Assembly (NCBI GenBank): GCA_948473085.1
Contig: CAOKWH010000001.1
Coordinates: 1-64,000 of the forward strand
DNA length: 64,000 nucleotides
Origin: an uncultured Clostridia bacterium
GTDB taxonomy: Bacteria; Bacillota; Clostridia; Oscillospirales; Ruminococcaceae
Direction: 5' to 3'
Positions 40,201 to 48,567 of the stretch are shown here, piece after piece. Both the position numbers and the translations under genes were made by a program. The notes under the pieces were generated by a model, which saw only the letters and a list, made by a program, of their open reading frames with translations, was not told where the DNA came from and searched no databases. How positions within the stretch are numbered: position 1 is the first letter of the stretch; the number at the start of each line of letters is the position of its first letter.

Positions 40201-40986
40201 GTCCCTGCCGGCATGGACCGTTTCCCGCAGCTCCAAATAGCGCTGGTACTCCTCCTGGATATAGTCGCAATCGATGGAAACAGTATCAATATGGGTGGCA
40301 AAGGTGGTGTGGCGGCAGTGATCGGACCAATAGGTATCAATCATCTTCACCTCAGTAATGGTGGGATCCCGGCGCTCGGTATCCCGGAAATAGGCCTGGC
40401 AGCACAGGGCGTCGTCCAGGTCCATTGCCAGCCCGTTTTCCCGGATAAACTGCTCTAACCCAGCCCGGTCCAGGGCGGTGAAGCCCGCTACAACCGGCAC
40501 CGTTTCAGGGATGGCATAGCGGGTTTCCAGCGTTTCGGGCAGCCCCAGGCCGGCTTCCCTGCTCTCCACCGGGTTGATGAGATAGGCCTTGATGCGCTCC
40601 AGCTCCTGGGCGCTCACCTGGCCTTCAATAATATACACCCGGGCATTTTGCACAGTTGGACGCTCCCCCTGGGTGGCAAGCTGGATACACTGGGCGCAGG
40701 AATCGGCCCGCTGGTCGAACTGGCCGGGCAGGTACTCAATGGCAAAGATATGGCCCTCTGTTTCGGGCAGCTGGTCATAGGTGATATCCACCGGAGGCTC
40801 GGAAAAGATGGTGTCCCGGGCCTGGCCAAACGCCTCCCGGGAGATGCCCTCCACATCATAGCGGTTGAGCAGGCGCACCTTCTGGATGGTGTTCAGCCCC
40901 AAATCGCTTTTGAGAGAAGCAAGCACCCCGGCGGCCTCCACTGCAAAGGCCTCCTTTTTTTCCACATAGATTCTGTAAACAGACAT
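37282..40986 (-). CDS. purL: Phosphoribosylformylglycinamidine synthase (single-chain PurL with glutaminase domain)
   Basis: 1234 aa; [46 protein letters not shown]; C-terminal glutaminase [27 protein letters not shown]...[18 protein letters not shown]...[15 protein letters not shown] before ATG 40986. Confidence 0.96.
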   Translation of the reverse strand: [1234 protein letters not shown]

Positions 40987-41054
40987 ATGCACAACTCCTT
41001 AAACTTCTGCCGCTGGGCGGCGTGTCCGGCCCCTGTCAGGAGCCACCTGTTGGT

Positions 41055-42347
41055 TTATTCTATCTCCACACCGGTGCACCCCTGGGGGCCGGTGTCGATC
41101 AGCTGGATGGTGAGAATCTCCCCCCGGCGGTCGGCTGTGGAGGGGATTTGCACAAAGGTATAATTGGGGGTGTAACCCTGGATATAATCCGGGTGCTGCT
41201 TCTTTTCAATCAGCACCTGCTGCACAGTGCCCACCTGCGCCTGGCAAAAGGCCCTGGCCCCCGTCTCGGCCGCCTGGGCCAGCCGGGCTGCCCGGCGGCG
41301 GCGCTCCTCCATTGGCACCTGGCCCTGCAGGGTAGCAGCAGCGGTGCCGGGGCGCTGGGAATAGGGGAACACATGCACTGCCGCAAAGCCCATCTCCTCC
41401 ACAAAGGCCAGCGTCTGCAAAAACTCGGCCTCTGTTTCCCCAGGGAACCCTGTAATCACATCGGTGGTGATGGCACAGCCGGGAAATGCCGCCCGCAGCT
41501 TTTGCACAATCTCCCGGTAGCGGGCAGCGGTATAGTGGCGGTTCATCCGGGCCAAGGTGGCGTCACTGCCGCTCTGCAGCGACAGATGGAACTGCCCGCA
41601 GAGCTCCTTAACCTTCGCCAGCCGGGCAATATCCCCATCCGAGAGCAGCTCCGGCTCCAATGAGCCGATGCGCACCCGGCAGATCCCCGGAACAGCCGCC
41701 GCTGCCTCCACGGCATCGGGCAGCCGCAGCCCCTGTTCCCGGCCGTACAGCGAAAGGTTGATTCCGGTGAGCACCACCTCCCGGTAACCGGCAGCTGACA
41801 AATCCAGCAGCTCGGCAGTGAGGTCGGCCAACGCCTTGGAACGCAGCGGCCCCCGGGCCAGAGGGATAACACAGTAGGCACAAAATTGGGTACAGCCGTC
41901 CTGAATTTTTAAAAAAGCCCGGGTGTGGCCCGCCTCCCCCAAGGCAGCCAGCCGCTCAAAGGATTCCACCGGCTGATGGGGCGCCACCTCCACAATGCGC
42001 CGGCGTTCCCGAAGGAACCGCTCCACCTGCTGCACAATCTGGCCGCGCCCCTTGTTGCCCAGCACAATATCGGCCTCGGGCAATTCCCCCGCTATTTCGG
42101 GGTGGGTTTGGGGCAGGCAGCCGGAAAGCACCACCACCCCGGCGGGATTCTGCCGGCGGAACCGCCGCACTGCCTGCCGGGTTTTTTTATCTCCCGCCGC
42201 CGTAACCGTGCAGGAATTGACAATGCAAATATCCGCCGGTTCCTCCGGGGGCACCACCTGGTACCCCTGCCGGGCGAACAGGCTGGCCATTGCCTGGGAT
42301 TCGTACCGATTCACTTTGCAGCCCAGTGTATAAAAGGCAACCTTCAT
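41055..42347 (-). CDS. mtaB: tRNA t6A37 methylthiotransferase MtaB-type radical SAM protein
   Basis: MKVAFYTLGCKVNRYESQAMASLFARQGYQVV...DICIVNSCTVTAAGDKKTRQAVRR...AFLKIQDGCTQFCAYCVIPLARGPLRSK. Confidence 0.94.
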   Translation of the reverse strand: MKVAFYTLGCKVNRYESQAMASLFARQGYQVVPPEEPADICIVNSCTVTAAGDKKTRQAVRRFRRQNPAGVVVLSGCLPQTHPEIAGELPEADIVLGNKGRGQIVQQVERFLRERRRIVEVAPHQPVESFERLAALGEAGHTRAFLKIQDGCTQFCAYCVIPLARGPLRSKALADLTAELLDLSAAGYREVVLTGINLSLYGREQGLRLPDAVEAAAAVPGICRVRIGSLEPELLSDGDIARLAKVKELCGQFHLSLQSGSDATLARMNRHYTAARYREIVQKLRAAFPGCAITTDVITGFPGETEAEFLQTLAFVEEMGFAAVHVFPYSQRPGTAAATLQGQVPMEERRRRAARLAQAAETGARAFCQAQVGTVQQVLIEKKQHPDYIQGYTPNYTFVQIPSTADRRGEILTIQLIDTGPQGCTGVEIE

Positions 42348-42597
42348 TTTGCACCGCCCCAAAAAGTTTATTCCATAAAAACCGGAAGGCAGAGCCAGTT
42401 CTGCCTTTCTTTTGATTATAATAAATTTATCGACAGAATACAACGCTACTTTGGCCTGTTGGCCAATTTTCCTGCCGGTTTGGTGACTTCTGCACACAAA
42501 GCCGGATTTTATCCGCCGCTTTTAAGCTATTTGGCTGCTTTGCTGCATAGACATGTACCAGAAAATAAAAATCAGCTCATAAAAAGGAGTGCCAAAC

Positions 42598-43764
42598 ATG
42601 AAAAAATTTCTTACCCCCCTGCTCCGGCCTCTCCTGTGCGGCCTGCTGGCCGCTGCAATCCCCGCCGGCCTGCTCACACCCGCCTGGGCCGACAGCGCCG
42701 CCCTGGATTGCAGCTCCGCCATCCTGATAGAAGCAGACAGCGGTCAGGTGTTGTTTGAATACAACGCCGATGACCGCCACGCCCCAGCCTCCATTACCAA
42801 AATTATGACCATGCTGCTGGTGATGGAGGAGCTGGAAAACGGCAGCCTTGCCCTGCAAGACAAGGTGACAACCTCCAGCCATGCCTCCTCGATGGGGGGC
42901 AGCCAGATTTGGCTGGAACCCTATGAGCAGATGACTGTGGATGAGATGCTGCGGGCCACTGCCATTGGTTCGGCCAATGATGCCGCTGTGGCCCTGGCGG
43001 AACACATCGGCGGCACCGAGGATGCCTTTGTGGCCCGGATGAACGCCCGGGCCTCGGAACTGGGGATGGATGGCACCCACTTTGTCAACGCCTGCGGCCT
43101 GGATGAATCCGGCCACTACACCACCGCCCGGGATATTGCCACCATGTCTGCCGAGCTGCTGCGGCATAGGCAGGTTACCAACTACACCTCAGTCTGGCAG
43201 GACAGCCTGCGCGGCGGCGAAACCGAACTGGTGAACACCAACCGCCTGGTGCGGTTTTATGACGGCTGCAACGGCCTGAAAACCGGCACCACCGACGATG
43301 CCGGATACTGTGTGGCGGCCTCGGCTGAAAAGGACGGCATGACCCTGATTGCTGTAATACTGGGCGCCCGGGACAGCGACACCCGCTTTGCCAGCGCTAA
43401 GTCGCTGCTGGACTATGGGTTTTCCGCTTACTGCCGTATTCCCGCCCCGGACATCAGCGAAGAGCTGAGCAGCATCCCGGTGCGCCACGGCGTGCAGCCT
43501 TTTATCACCCCCATAGCCGACGCCCCGGAGGGCATTGTCATCGAAAAAGCCAAGCGCAACCAGCTCCTGCCGCAAATCGAACCGCTGCCAGAGGTGGAGG
43601 CCCCGGTGGCCCAGGGGCAGGGTTTGGGACGGGTGCAGCTACTGGTGGATGGCCAGTGCGTTGCCGAATATCCTATTGTAGCGCCTGACACAGTGGAACG
43701 CATGGACCTGTCCACGGCATTTTGCCGGCTGTTTGCTTCGCTATGCAATGGTAATGTAAAGTAA
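42598..43764 (+). CDS. D-alanyl-D-alanine carboxypeptidase (PBP5/DacF type)
   Basis: Signal peptide; SxxK APASITKIM, SxN IGSANDAAVALAEHIGG, KTG GLKTGTTDDAGYCVAASA. Confidence 0.94.
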   Translation: MKKFLTPLLRPLLCGLLAAAIPAGLLTPAWADSAALDCSSAILIEADSGQVLFEYNADDRHAPASITKIMTMLLVMEELENGSLALQDKVTTSSHASSMGGSQIWLEPYEQMTVDEMLRATAIGSANDAAVALAEHIGGTEDAFVARMNARASELGMDGTHFVNACGLDESGHYTTARDIATMSAELLRHRQVTNYTSVWQDSLRGGETELVNTNRLVRFYDGCNGLKTGTTDDAGYCVAASAEKDGMTLIAVILGARDSDTRFASAKSLLDYGFSAYCRIPAPDISEELSSIPVRHGVQPFITPIADAPEGIVIEKAKRNQLLPQIEPLPEVEAPVAQGQGLGRVQLLVDGQCVAEYPIVAPDTVERMDLSTAFCRLFASLCNGNVK

Positions 43765-43819
43765 TTGCACAATAATTTGTGAAAAACTGATAAATTGGTT
43801 CAATTGTTAAAAGTAGAAC

Positions 43820-43848
43820 TTGAAAAACCCCACAATATAGGGTAATAT
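43820..43848 (+). promoter_or_regulatory. Putative SigA promoter for pgi
   Basis: TTGAAA-N17-TAATAT. Confidence 0.5.
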
Positions 43849-43916
43849 TGTATTAAACCATCGGCCGATAGGGCAGTTTGGCCTTTGGCGGATGGCAGGA
43901 TAAAAGGAGTTAAAAA

Positions 43917-45200
43917 ATGTCTTTGGTTTTAAATGAAACTTTTCTGGAAGGGTTTGTAAGCCAGGAGGAGATTGCCTCCTATGCCCAGAGGCTGACGGCA
44001 GCTCATCGGCAGCTGTATGCACCGGACGGGCAACCCAAAGGCTGGCTGGCCCTTCCCACCGAAACACCGGAGGCGTTGCTTTGCCAAATTGAGGCGGCGG
44101 CGGAAAAGATACAAAAAACCTCAGATCTGCTGTTGGTTATTGGTATTGGCGGCTCCTACCTGGGCGCCCGGGCGGCACTGGATTTTCTTCCTAAAAAGCG
44201 GGGATGCCAGGTGCTGTTTATTGGCAACGACATCAGCGCCAGCCACCTGGAGGAGGTACTGGCAGAGTGTTCCGGGCGGGAGTTTTCACTCAATGTAATT
44301 TCCAAATCCGGTTCCACCACCGAGCCGGCCATTGCTTTTCGCATCCTCTATCGCGCGTTGCAGGAGCGCTATGGCGGGCAGGCTCCCCAGCGGGTGTACT
44401 GCACCACCGACCCTGCCGACGGCATTCTGCGCCGCATGTGCGAGGAGGAGGGCTTCATCCGGTTTGAAATTCCCAAGGATGTGGGCGGGCGCTACTCGGT
44501 GCTGACCCCGGTGGGGCTGCTGCCCATTGCGGCGGCAGGGCACAATATCCGCCAGCTTCTTGCCGGGGCAATCAGCGCAGCAAAGGATTGCCGGGGAAAT
44601 ACGCCTGCTAATCCAGCCTACCGGTATGCCGTTCTCAAGGATATTTTGTACCAAAAAGGGAAACAGGTGGAGCTGTTCGCCGCATACGAGCCCTTTGCCG
44701 CAACATTGCTCCAGTGGCTTATCCAGCTATATGGCGAGAGCTGCGGCAAGGATGGAAAGGGGCTTTTCCCCACAGCGGCGCTGTTTTCCACCGACCTGCA
44801 TTCGTTGGGCCAGTACATCCAGGAGGGCAGGCGGCTGCTCTGTGAAACGGTGCTCTGTTTACAGGAGGACAGCAGCCCCTTAACTGTGCCGGCCCTGGGC
44901 AGCAACCATGATGGCCTGCTCTATCTGGAGGGCAAACGCCTGGCCGACATTAACAGGACCGCCATGCTGGCAACGGCAGAGGCACACCATGCCGGCGGAA
45001 CCCCCACCATCCTGCTTATGGCGGGCCGCCGGGAGGAGCGGACCCTGGGGGAACTCTTTTACTTCTTTGAGGTAAGCTGCGCCATATCCGGCTATCTGCT
45101 GGGCATCAACCCCTTTGACCAGCCGGGCGTGGAGCAGTACAAAACAAACATGTTCCGTCTGTTGGGCAAGCCGGGGTATACCAATACACCAGAAAATTAA
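43917..45200 (+). CDS. pgi: Glucose-6-phosphate isomerase
   Basis: LLVIGIGGSYLGARAALDFL, VISKSGSTTEPAIAFRILYRAL, GINPFDQPGVEQYKTNMFRLLG. Confidence 0.96.
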   Translation: MSLVLNETFLEGFVSQEEIASYAQRLTAAHRQLYAPDGQPKGWLALPTETPEALLCQIEAAAEKIQKTSDLLLVIGIGGSYLGARAALDFLPKKRGCQVLFIGNDISASHLEEVLAECSGREFSLNVISKSGSTTEPAIAFRILYRALQERYGGQAPQRVYCTTDPADGILRRMCEEEGFIRFEIPKDVGGRYSVLTPVGLLPIAAAGHNIRQLLAGAISAAKDCRGNTPANPAYRYAVLKDILYQKGKQVELFAAYEPFAATLLQWLIQLYGESCGKDGKGLFPTAALFSTDLHSLGQYIQEGRRLLCETVLCLQEDSSPLTVPALGSNHDGLLYLEGKRLADINRTAMLATAEAHHAGGTPTILLMAGRREERTLGELFYFFEVSCAISGYLLGINPFDQPGVEQYKTNMFRLLGKPGYTNTPEN

Positions 45201-45260
45201 GGTTGTAATCGCTGTTTTATACAGAGGATATACAAATGACAGTGACAGGGAGGAATTATT

Positions 45261-45671
45261 ATGATTAGACTGATTGTTGGAAACAAGGGAAGCGGCAAGA
45301 CAAAGCGCCTGATTGACATGGTGAACGAGGCTGTTGCAGCGGATAAGGGCAACATTATCTGTGTGGAAAAGACCACCAAGCTCAACAATGACCTGGACAG
45401 ACGCACCCGTCTGGTGGATATCACCGATTATGCTGTAAACAACTATGATGGCCTGTACGGCTTTATCACCGGCCTGTATGCCTCCAACTACGACACCACC
45501 GATATTTTCGTGGATCAGACCCTGAAAATTGGCGGCACCGATCTGGAAGCCTTTGCCCAGATGGTTGTGGAACTGGACAAAATTGCAGATAAAGAGGGTA
45601 TTACCATCACCTTTACCGTATCCAGTGACGCCTCTGCTCTCCCTGAAAGCCTTGGAAAATACATCATCTAA
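45261..45671 (+). CDS. Small P-loop ATP-binding protein of unknown function
   Basis: MIRLIVGNKGSGKTKRLIDMVNEAVAADKGNIICVEKTTKLNNDLDRRTRLVDITDYAVNNYDGLYGFITGLYASNYDTTDIFVDQTLKI; Walker A GNKGSGKT; good ribosome-binding site. Confidence 0.85.
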   Translation: MIRLIVGNKGSGKTKRLIDMVNEAVAADKGNIICVEKTTKLNNDLDRRTRLVDITDYAVNNYDGLYGFITGLYASNYDTTDIFVDQTLKIGGTDLEAFAQMVVELDKIADKEGITITFTVSSDASALPESLGKYII

Positions 45672-45687
45672 AAAACTGCCCCAAAAT

Positions 45688-45716
45688 AAAAACAGCTCCA
45701 ATTGGAGCTGTTTTTT
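45688..45716. terminator. Intrinsic terminator between convergent genes
   Basis: AAAACAGCTCCAATTGGAGCTGTTTTTT perfect palindrome. Confidence 0.85.
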
Positions 45717-46394
45717 CTATTCCCCCGCCTGCACAACGCTTTGAAACAGCATCCGGTGCCTGGGGGGGATTTTTTTGTCCTGGTGCAGCTGGCCAAAGTA
45801 CCACTGCTTAAAGCTGCACTCCTTTTCCAGCTGGGTCAAAAATGCTCCCAGAGGGGTAATCTGTTCCTGGCTGCCATCCAAAAACACCCGCAGCCGGTCA
45901 GAGGGCTGGTGGGTAATAATATAGTCCACTGTATAACCATAGCGTTCCAGGTTCTGCCGGGCAGCCTCCAACTCCTGCTGGGTGGGCAGTTCCTCCTGCC
46001 ACCAGGTGCCGCTGGCAATCCGCTCATCCATATCGGCGCTGGCGCCCCCGCCCAGGAAGAAAAAGCGCTGCCCTTCCAGCTCCAGCACCTCTCCCCGCTC
46101 CACATACAGTACATTCCCATCCAAACGCCGCACCCTGCCGCCAAACTGCTGTTCCTCAGGATAGCGGCGGATCAGCGGCAGGTTATCGTGGGTGCCATCC
46201 ACAAACAGGGTGGTAAACTGCTGCCTGCCCAGCTTGCGCAGCAGCTTTTTCTCCTCCGCACTGCCATTCCAGAGAAACCCAAAGTCCCCGCAGACAAGGA
46301 GCAGATCGCCGCGCCTGAGACGCTTTATCCCCCTATCCTTAAACCGCCCGGCATCGCCGTGCATATCTCCTGTAATACAGATCAAACCCCACAC
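45717..46394 (-). CDS. Metallophosphoesterase
   Basis: ICITGDMHGDAGRF...LLVCGDFGFLWNG...LFVDGTHDNLPLIRRYP...FFLGGGASAD. Confidence 0.88.
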   Translation of the reverse strand: MWGLICITGDMHGDAGRFKDRGIKRLRRGDLLLVCGDFGFLWNGSAEEKKLLRKLGRQQFTTLFVDGTHDNLPLIRRYPEEQQFGGRVRRLDGNVLYVERGEVLELEGQRFFFLGGGASADMDERIASGTWWQEELPTQQELEAARQNLERYGYTVDYIITHQPSDRLRVFLDGSQEQITPLGAFLTQLEKECSFKQWYFGQLHQDKKIPPRHRMLFQSVVQAGE

Positions 46395-46650
46395 CCCACT
46401 AAAATGTAAAAATTTTTTGTCGGCTTTCCATAACCGGCTCTCTTTGTTATAATGATATTGTATGCAGACAAGGCCCCTTCCGGTTTAAAAGGCGGCAACA
46501 TCTGCCCATACTATCCCAGACAGGAACCATTCCGTATTGGCACTGGCCCAATAATACACGCTGCCCTTGCAGCCAAACCGGTATTGAAAGAAAAACGCAC
46601 ATCCTGCGGAATATTATAGCACATTTTCCCACCAGAAAGGAATAGCAATC

Positions 46651-47973
46651 ATGCGAAAACTCCAATCCCTTTTCAGCCTGCTGCTGGCTGTTTTTATAGT
46701 GAGCGTATCGGCTGCGCCGGCCTTTGCCGACTATGACCCCGGGTTCCCGGTGGATGCCGACGCCGTTTATCTCATCAACCTGGACACCGGCAAGGTGCTG
46801 TACGAAAAAAATGCTGATAAAAAAATCTATCCAGCCTCTACCACCAAAATTATGACCGCCATTGTGGTGCTGGAAAATATAACCGACCTGGACGGCCCCC
46901 AGATTGAGCTGAAGCTCTATATTCAAAACGCCCTCAGCGGTACCGGTGCTTCACTGGCGGGCATTCTCCGCGGGGATACCTTCACCCCCCGGGAGCTGCT
47001 CTATGCCGCCCTGCTCCCCTCCGGCAATGAGGCCGCCATGATGCTGGCCGACTATGTGGGGGATGGCAGTATTGACTACTTCTGCGAACTGATGAACGAC
47101 AAGGCCGCCGAAATTGGCGCTGTGAACACCCACTTTTCCAACCCCGACGGGCTGCACGACAGTGATTTGTACACAACCGCTTATGACCTGTACCTGATAA
47201 CCAAATACGCCCTGGAAAATGAAACCTTTAAGGAGATTATCAGCACCCCTTACTACTATGGCGGCGAGGACAAAAACGGCAACCCGCTGCACTGGAACAC
47301 CACCAACAAGATGATGTCCGGCGGCGATTACTATTACCCCGCTGTTATCGGCGGAAAAACCGGCACCACCGACGAGGCCGGCCGCTGCCTGGTGAGCATT
47401 GCCGAACACGGCGGATACACCTACCTGCTGGTGCTGATGGGTGCCCCCCAGTACGATTCCAGCGGCGCCCGGCTGGAGCGCAACGCCGCCTTTGACGAGA
47501 GCCGAAAGCTGTACGACTGGGTTTTCTCCTCCTTTGCCAACAAAACCCTCATTGAAAAGGGGGTTGGCGTGGGGGAAGTGCCGCTGAAGCTGGGGCAGAA
47601 CGGGAAGGACTACCTGCTTATTAAAAGCGGCGATGTGTTCACCGACCTTTTGCCCAACGAGATTGAGGCCAGCAGCATTACCTATGAGCTGGATCTCCCC
47701 CCCATTGTGCAGGCTCCCATACAGGAGGGGGACGAGGTAGGCACCATCCGGCTGATGCTGGCCGGGGAGGAGATTGGCCGTGTACCCGCTGTCGCTGCCG
47801 AAAGTGCCGACGCCAGCCTGATTGCCACGCTGATCGACTCGTTTATGCGGCTGTTCCGCAGCTTTGGGGCCAAGTTTATTGTTGTATTCATCCTGCTTAC
47901 CATCCTCACCTACATCACCATTACCATCCTGCGGAACCGGAACAAAAACCGTTATTACCGCCGCAGGCAGTAA
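46651..47973 (+). CDS. D-alanyl-D-alanine carboxypeptidase (PBP5 type) with C-terminal membrane anchor
   Basis: SxxK YPASTTKIMTAIVVLEN, SxN LPSGNEAAMMLADYVG, KTG IGGKTGTTDEAGRCLVSIAEHGGYTYLLVLMGAP; C-terminal TM FIVVFILLTILTYITITILRNRNKNRYYRRR. Confidence 0.93.
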   Translation: MRKLQSLFSLLLAVFIVSVSAAPAFADYDPGFPVDADAVYLINLDTGKVLYEKNADKKIYPASTTKIMTAIVVLENITDLDGPQIELKLYIQNALSGTGASLAGILRGDTFTPRELLYAALLPSGNEAAMMLADYVGDGSIDYFCELMNDKAAEIGAVNTHFSNPDGLHDSDLYTTAYDLYLITKYALENETFKEIISTPYYYGGEDKNGNPLHWNTTNKMMSGGDYYYPAVIGGKTGTTDEAGRCLVSIAEHGGYTYLLVLMGAPQYDSSGARLERNAAFDESRKLYDWVFSSFANKTLIEKGVGVGEVPLKLGQNGKDYLLIKSGDVFTDLLPNEIEASSITYELDLPPIVQAPIQEGDEVGTIRLMLAGEEIGRVPAVAAESADASLIATLIDSFMRLFRSFGAKFIVVFILLTILTYITITILRNRNKNRYYRRRQ

Positions 47974-47993
47974 GCTGCAAAAGGGGGGCTACT

Positions 47994-48488
47994 ATGCAAA
48001 AAATATTGATTATCGGCTGCTCCGGCGCCGGTAAAAGCACCTTTGCCCGCAAACTTGGCGCCGCCACCGGCCTGCCCCTCCACTACCTGGACATGCTGTG
48101 GCACAAACCGGACAAAACCACTGTGCCGCAGGAGGAGTTCGACCAGGCTCTGGAGGAACTTCTCCTGCAGGACAGGTGGATTATAGACGGAAACTACCTG
48201 CGCACCCTGGAACACCGCCTGCAGGCATGCGACACCGTTTTTCTGCTGGATTATCCGCTCTCCGTCTGCCTCTCCGGCGTCCAGGGGCGCATTGGCCAAA
48301 AGCGGGAGGATATGCCCTGGATTGAAACCGAGTTTGACGCGGAATTTCGCCAATGGATTATCGACTTCCCCCAGCAGCGGCTGCCGCAGGTCTATGCGCT
48401 GCTAAACCAGTACCGGCAGGGACGCACTGTTGTTGTCTTTCATTCCCGGCAGGAGGCACAGGAGTATCTGGATCATTTCCCGGGTTAA
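47994..48488 (+). CDS. Adenylate kinase-like P-loop protein (topology modulation/FlaR-type)
   Basis: MQKILIIGCSGAGKSTFARKLGAATGLPLHYLDMLWHKPDKTTVPQEEFDQALEELLLQDRWIIDGNYLRTLEHRL. Confidence 0.85.
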   Translation: MQKILIIGCSGAGKSTFARKLGAATGLPLHYLDMLWHKPDKTTVPQEEFDQALEELLLQDRWIIDGNYLRTLEHRLQACDTVFLLDYPLSVCLSGVQGRIGQKREDMPWIETEFDAEFRQWIIDFPQQRLPQVYALLNQYRQGRTVVVFHSRQEAQEYLDHFPG

Positions 48489-48525
48489 GCCGAGCCTGTT
48501 TTACATCTATCCTTTTAGAAACATG

Positions 48526-48567
48526 AAAAAATTGGGTGGGGTTTATAGCTCCCACCCAATTTTTTAT
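48526..48567. terminator. Bidirectional terminator between convergent genes
   Basis: AAAAAATTGGGTGGG-loop-CCCACCCAATTTTTT. Confidence 0.85.
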
